Assembly: GCF_000716535.1 (NCBI RefSeq)
Contig: NZ_JNWV01000008.1
Span: 124,001 to 188,000 of the forward strand
Origin: Streptomyces flaveolus
Lineage (GTDB): Bacteria > Actinomycetota > Actinomycetes > Streptomycetales > Streptomycetaceae
Direction of reading: 5' to 3'
Length of the DNA: 64,000 bases
The position numbers were made by a program, and so were the translations under genes. Position 1 is the first letter of the stretch. Each line of letters opens with the position of its first letter. This document shows, one piece after another, positions 62,520 through 64,000 of this stretch. Below the pieces are notes generated by a model. It did not search any database and was not told where the DNA came from. It saw nothing but the letters and a program-made list of their open reading frames with translations.

Positions 62520-63698
62520 TCACTCACAGGTCTGTTCGGCGGCGGTCCTCCCGCGGAACGTCGGGGCGGGGGAGGGGTCGTCCGCCGCGCCCGAACCTGT
62601 GTCCTGCCCGGGAACTTCCTGTGAATTCTCCTGGGTCACCACCACCGGCTGATCGGCCCGCAGCCGGGCGAACAGCCTCTCGGCCTCCGGCTCCACGAGT
62701 TGGTCACGGTTGGCGTCGTAGACGTACGACTCCCTGGGCACCGTCAGGAACTGCACGCGTTCGGTGGGGATCTCACGCAGCCCACGCACCAACTGGTACA
62801 AACCGCGCAGACTTGCCAGTTCCGGATCGGTGGTCAGCGAGGAGGTCGCCGCGTCCAGCACCGGATACAGCTTCACCGGGTTCAGCAGGACGTCATCGCT
62901 CCGCACCTTGCTGACGAGCGCGCCGAGGAACCGCTGCTGCCGCTCCATCCGCTCGGTGTCGCTGCCGTTGCCCAGCGACTTGCGGGCCCGCACGAACCCG
63001 AGTGCCTGCTCCCCGTCGAGCGTGACCTTCCCCGCGGGCAGTTTCAGCTTCGCCGCCTTGTCGTCCACGGGCTCCTTGAGGCACACCTCCACGCCGTCGA
63101 CGGCGTCCACCATCTCCTTGAACCCGCTGAAGTCCAGGACCATGTGGTGATCGATCCGGATCCCGGTCAGCTTCTCGACGGTCCGTATGGTGCACGCCGA
63201 ACCGCCCACCTGGAAGGCGTGGTTGAACATCGCGAACACCGGATCGCTGCGCCTGCCGTCCTTCTGCCCGCAGCTCGGGATGTCCACCATCAGGTCCCGG
63301 GGCAGCGAGACGGCGGTGGCGCTGTGCCGGTCGGCGGCCAGGTGCAGCAGGATCGTCGTGTCCGACCGCTCGGTGCCGACGTCCTTCCCGTACTTGCCGT
63401 TGTCGTCCCCGGCGCGCGTGTCGGACCCGATCAGCAGGATGTTCTGCGCGTCCCGCACCAGCGCGGTGGGCCGCTCCCGCTCGAACCGCGCCAGTTCGGC
63501 GGCCGCGGCCTCGTCGGCGGTGATGTTGGCACTGAGCCGGGCGTAGACGGCCCACCCGGCACCGGCGGCCACGACGAGGAGTACGGCCGCTCCCAGCGCG
63601 GAGTTCCGTCCCCACCGCCGCCGCCGGCGCCGTATCAGCCCGTCCCCGGTCGCGGAGGCCCCCGCGGGACCGACGGGCTCGCCTGCGGTGTCGGTCAC
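62520..63698 (-). CDS. LCP family protein 5
   Basis: 392 aa, without LytR_C. Short cytoplasmic N-terminus with RRRRRRWGRN, TM helix (ALGAAVLLVVAAGAGWAVYARL), then LCP domain: QNILLIGSDTRAGDDNGKYG, SDTTILLHLAADRHSATAVSLPRDLMVDIPSCG, DHHMVLDFSGFKEMVDAVDGVEVC, GEQALGFVRARKSLGNGSD. Paired Cys in the loops (SCGQKDG; SACTIR) may form disulfides as in other actinobacterial LCPs. Ends with TCE. ATG 63698; upstream 167 bp contains no gene. Confidence 0.92.
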   Translation of the reverse strand: MTDTAGEPVGPAGASATGDGLIRRRRRRWGRNSALGAAVLLVVAAGAGWAVYARLSANITADEAAAAELARFERERPTALVRDAQNILLIGSDTRAGDDNGKYGKDVGTERSDTTILLHLAADRHSATAVSLPRDLMVDIPSCGQKDGRRSDPVFAMFNHAFQVGGSACTIRTVEKLTGIRIDHHMVLDFSGFKEMVDAVDGVEVCLKEPVDDKAAKLKLPAGKVTLDGEQALGFVRARKSLGNGSDTERMERQQRFLGALVSKVRSDDVLLNPVKLYPVLDAATSSLTTDPELASLRGLYQLVRGLREIPTERVQFLTVPRESYVYDANRDQLVEPEAERLFARLRADQPVVVTQENSQEVPGQDTGSGAADDPSPAPTFRGRTAAEQTCE

Positions 63699-63865
63699 GG
63701 TGAGGCCATCCCCTCATGGCGTACGAGCGTCACGTCCTGCACTTACGACGATGGCGGGGAGGGGAGGGGGAGGCGCCCTTTGCTACTCCGATCGGGGGAC
63801 GACGGCCTGAGGGGCGCGGGGAACCGCGCGACGAGCCACGAGGCACCCGCACCGCGCGGGCGGCC

Positions 63866-64000
63866 TCACCGCCGTACCGCGGTCACCCTCTCGCTCTCCA
63901 CCCGCTTGGCGAGCGCATCCTCGTCCAGCCGCTCCAGGTTCCGGCACAGCACCACGGACCCCCCGACGGCCAGCGGCGAGAACAACCCCGCGCTCAGCCC
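63866..64000 (-). CDS. TIGR03089-like protein, C-terminal fragment
   Basis: Only the last 44 codons and the stop are in the window: GLSAGLFSPLAVGGSVVLCR, then NLERLDEDALAKRVESERVT and AVRR. SAGLFSPLAxGGSVVLCRN is what I associate with the TIGR03089 family of acyl-CoA-synthetase-like proteins, often placed beside LCP genes in Streptomyces. The N-terminus lies beyond the right edge. Confidence 0.7.
   Translation of the reverse strand, partial: GLSAGLFSPLAVGGSVVLCRNLERLDEDALAKRVESERVTAVRR

Overview
This is a high-GC actinobacterial chromosome segment, almost certainly Streptomyces. Third codon positions are strongly G/C-biased, GTG and TTG starts are common, and there are many 4-base stop/start overlaps. 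The decisive marker is a tRNA-Leu(UAA) gene at 7859-7942 that I recognise as bldA, the developmental tRNA for the rare UUA codon. Gene order (ppx, ndh, cfa, ABC exporter, bldA, pobA ... hutU-hutF-hutI, sigI-like genes ... purK-purE ... LCP genes) resembles the core chromosome of S. coelicolor from memory. No phage, plasmid, CRISPR array or antibiotic cluster was seen.

Layout. 1-10 kb: end of a Ppx/GppA phosphatase; NDH-2 NADH dehydrogenase with a good Rex-type operator upstream; cyclopropane-fatty-acid synthase; a MacB/FtsX-type exporter pair; bldA; 4-hydroxybenzoate hydroxylase; a Bax-inhibitor-1 membrane protein. 10-21 kb: small conserved proteins, a thiolase, an SGNH hydrolase, cystathionine beta-synthase, a divergent XRE regulator/SDR pair, and an NCS1 permease divergent from an RpiR regulator. 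21.6-23.8 kb: an unusual four-gene operon with three roadblock/LC7-type proteins and one DUF4388-like protein, and no GTPase. 24-31 kb: a fold-III PLP decarboxylase divergent from a histidine-utilisation operon (hutU, M20 amidohydrolase, hutF, hutI). The hutI gene carries an in-frame 54-bp palindromic insertion.

31-35.4 kb: a sigma-like/zinc-finger/TM/ricin-lectin fusion protein, then a SigB-family sigma factor with STAS and RsbW-type partners (partner switching). 35.6-40 kb: a cell-surface locus with two proteins sharing one domain but carrying different sortase signals (LPRTG and LAETG), a secreted membrane protein, and a DUF916-like protein broken by a frameshift in a C5 tract. 40-49 kb: a POT peptide transporter, a two-component system, a MITE-like repeat, GtrA, purK-purE, and a dipeptidase followed by a paralogue that has lost its metal ligands. 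49-54 kb: a transposase remnant, two VOC proteins, a CGNR regulator, UDP-glucose dehydrogenase, an acyl-CoA dehydrogenase and a Cys-rich copper-storage-type protein. 54-64 kb: five LytR-CpsA-Psr proteins with a thioesterase and a GT2 glycosyltransferase between them, ending in a partial TIGR03089-like gene.

Together the window holds core metabolism (purines, His catabolism, Cys/Met, respiration), developmental control (bldA, sigma module) and a substantial investment in cell-envelope assembly (LCP ligases, Ugd, GtrA, GT2, sortase substrates). Starts were set by ribosome-binding sites and overlaps. A few starts (47903, 57557, 60424) remain uncertain.
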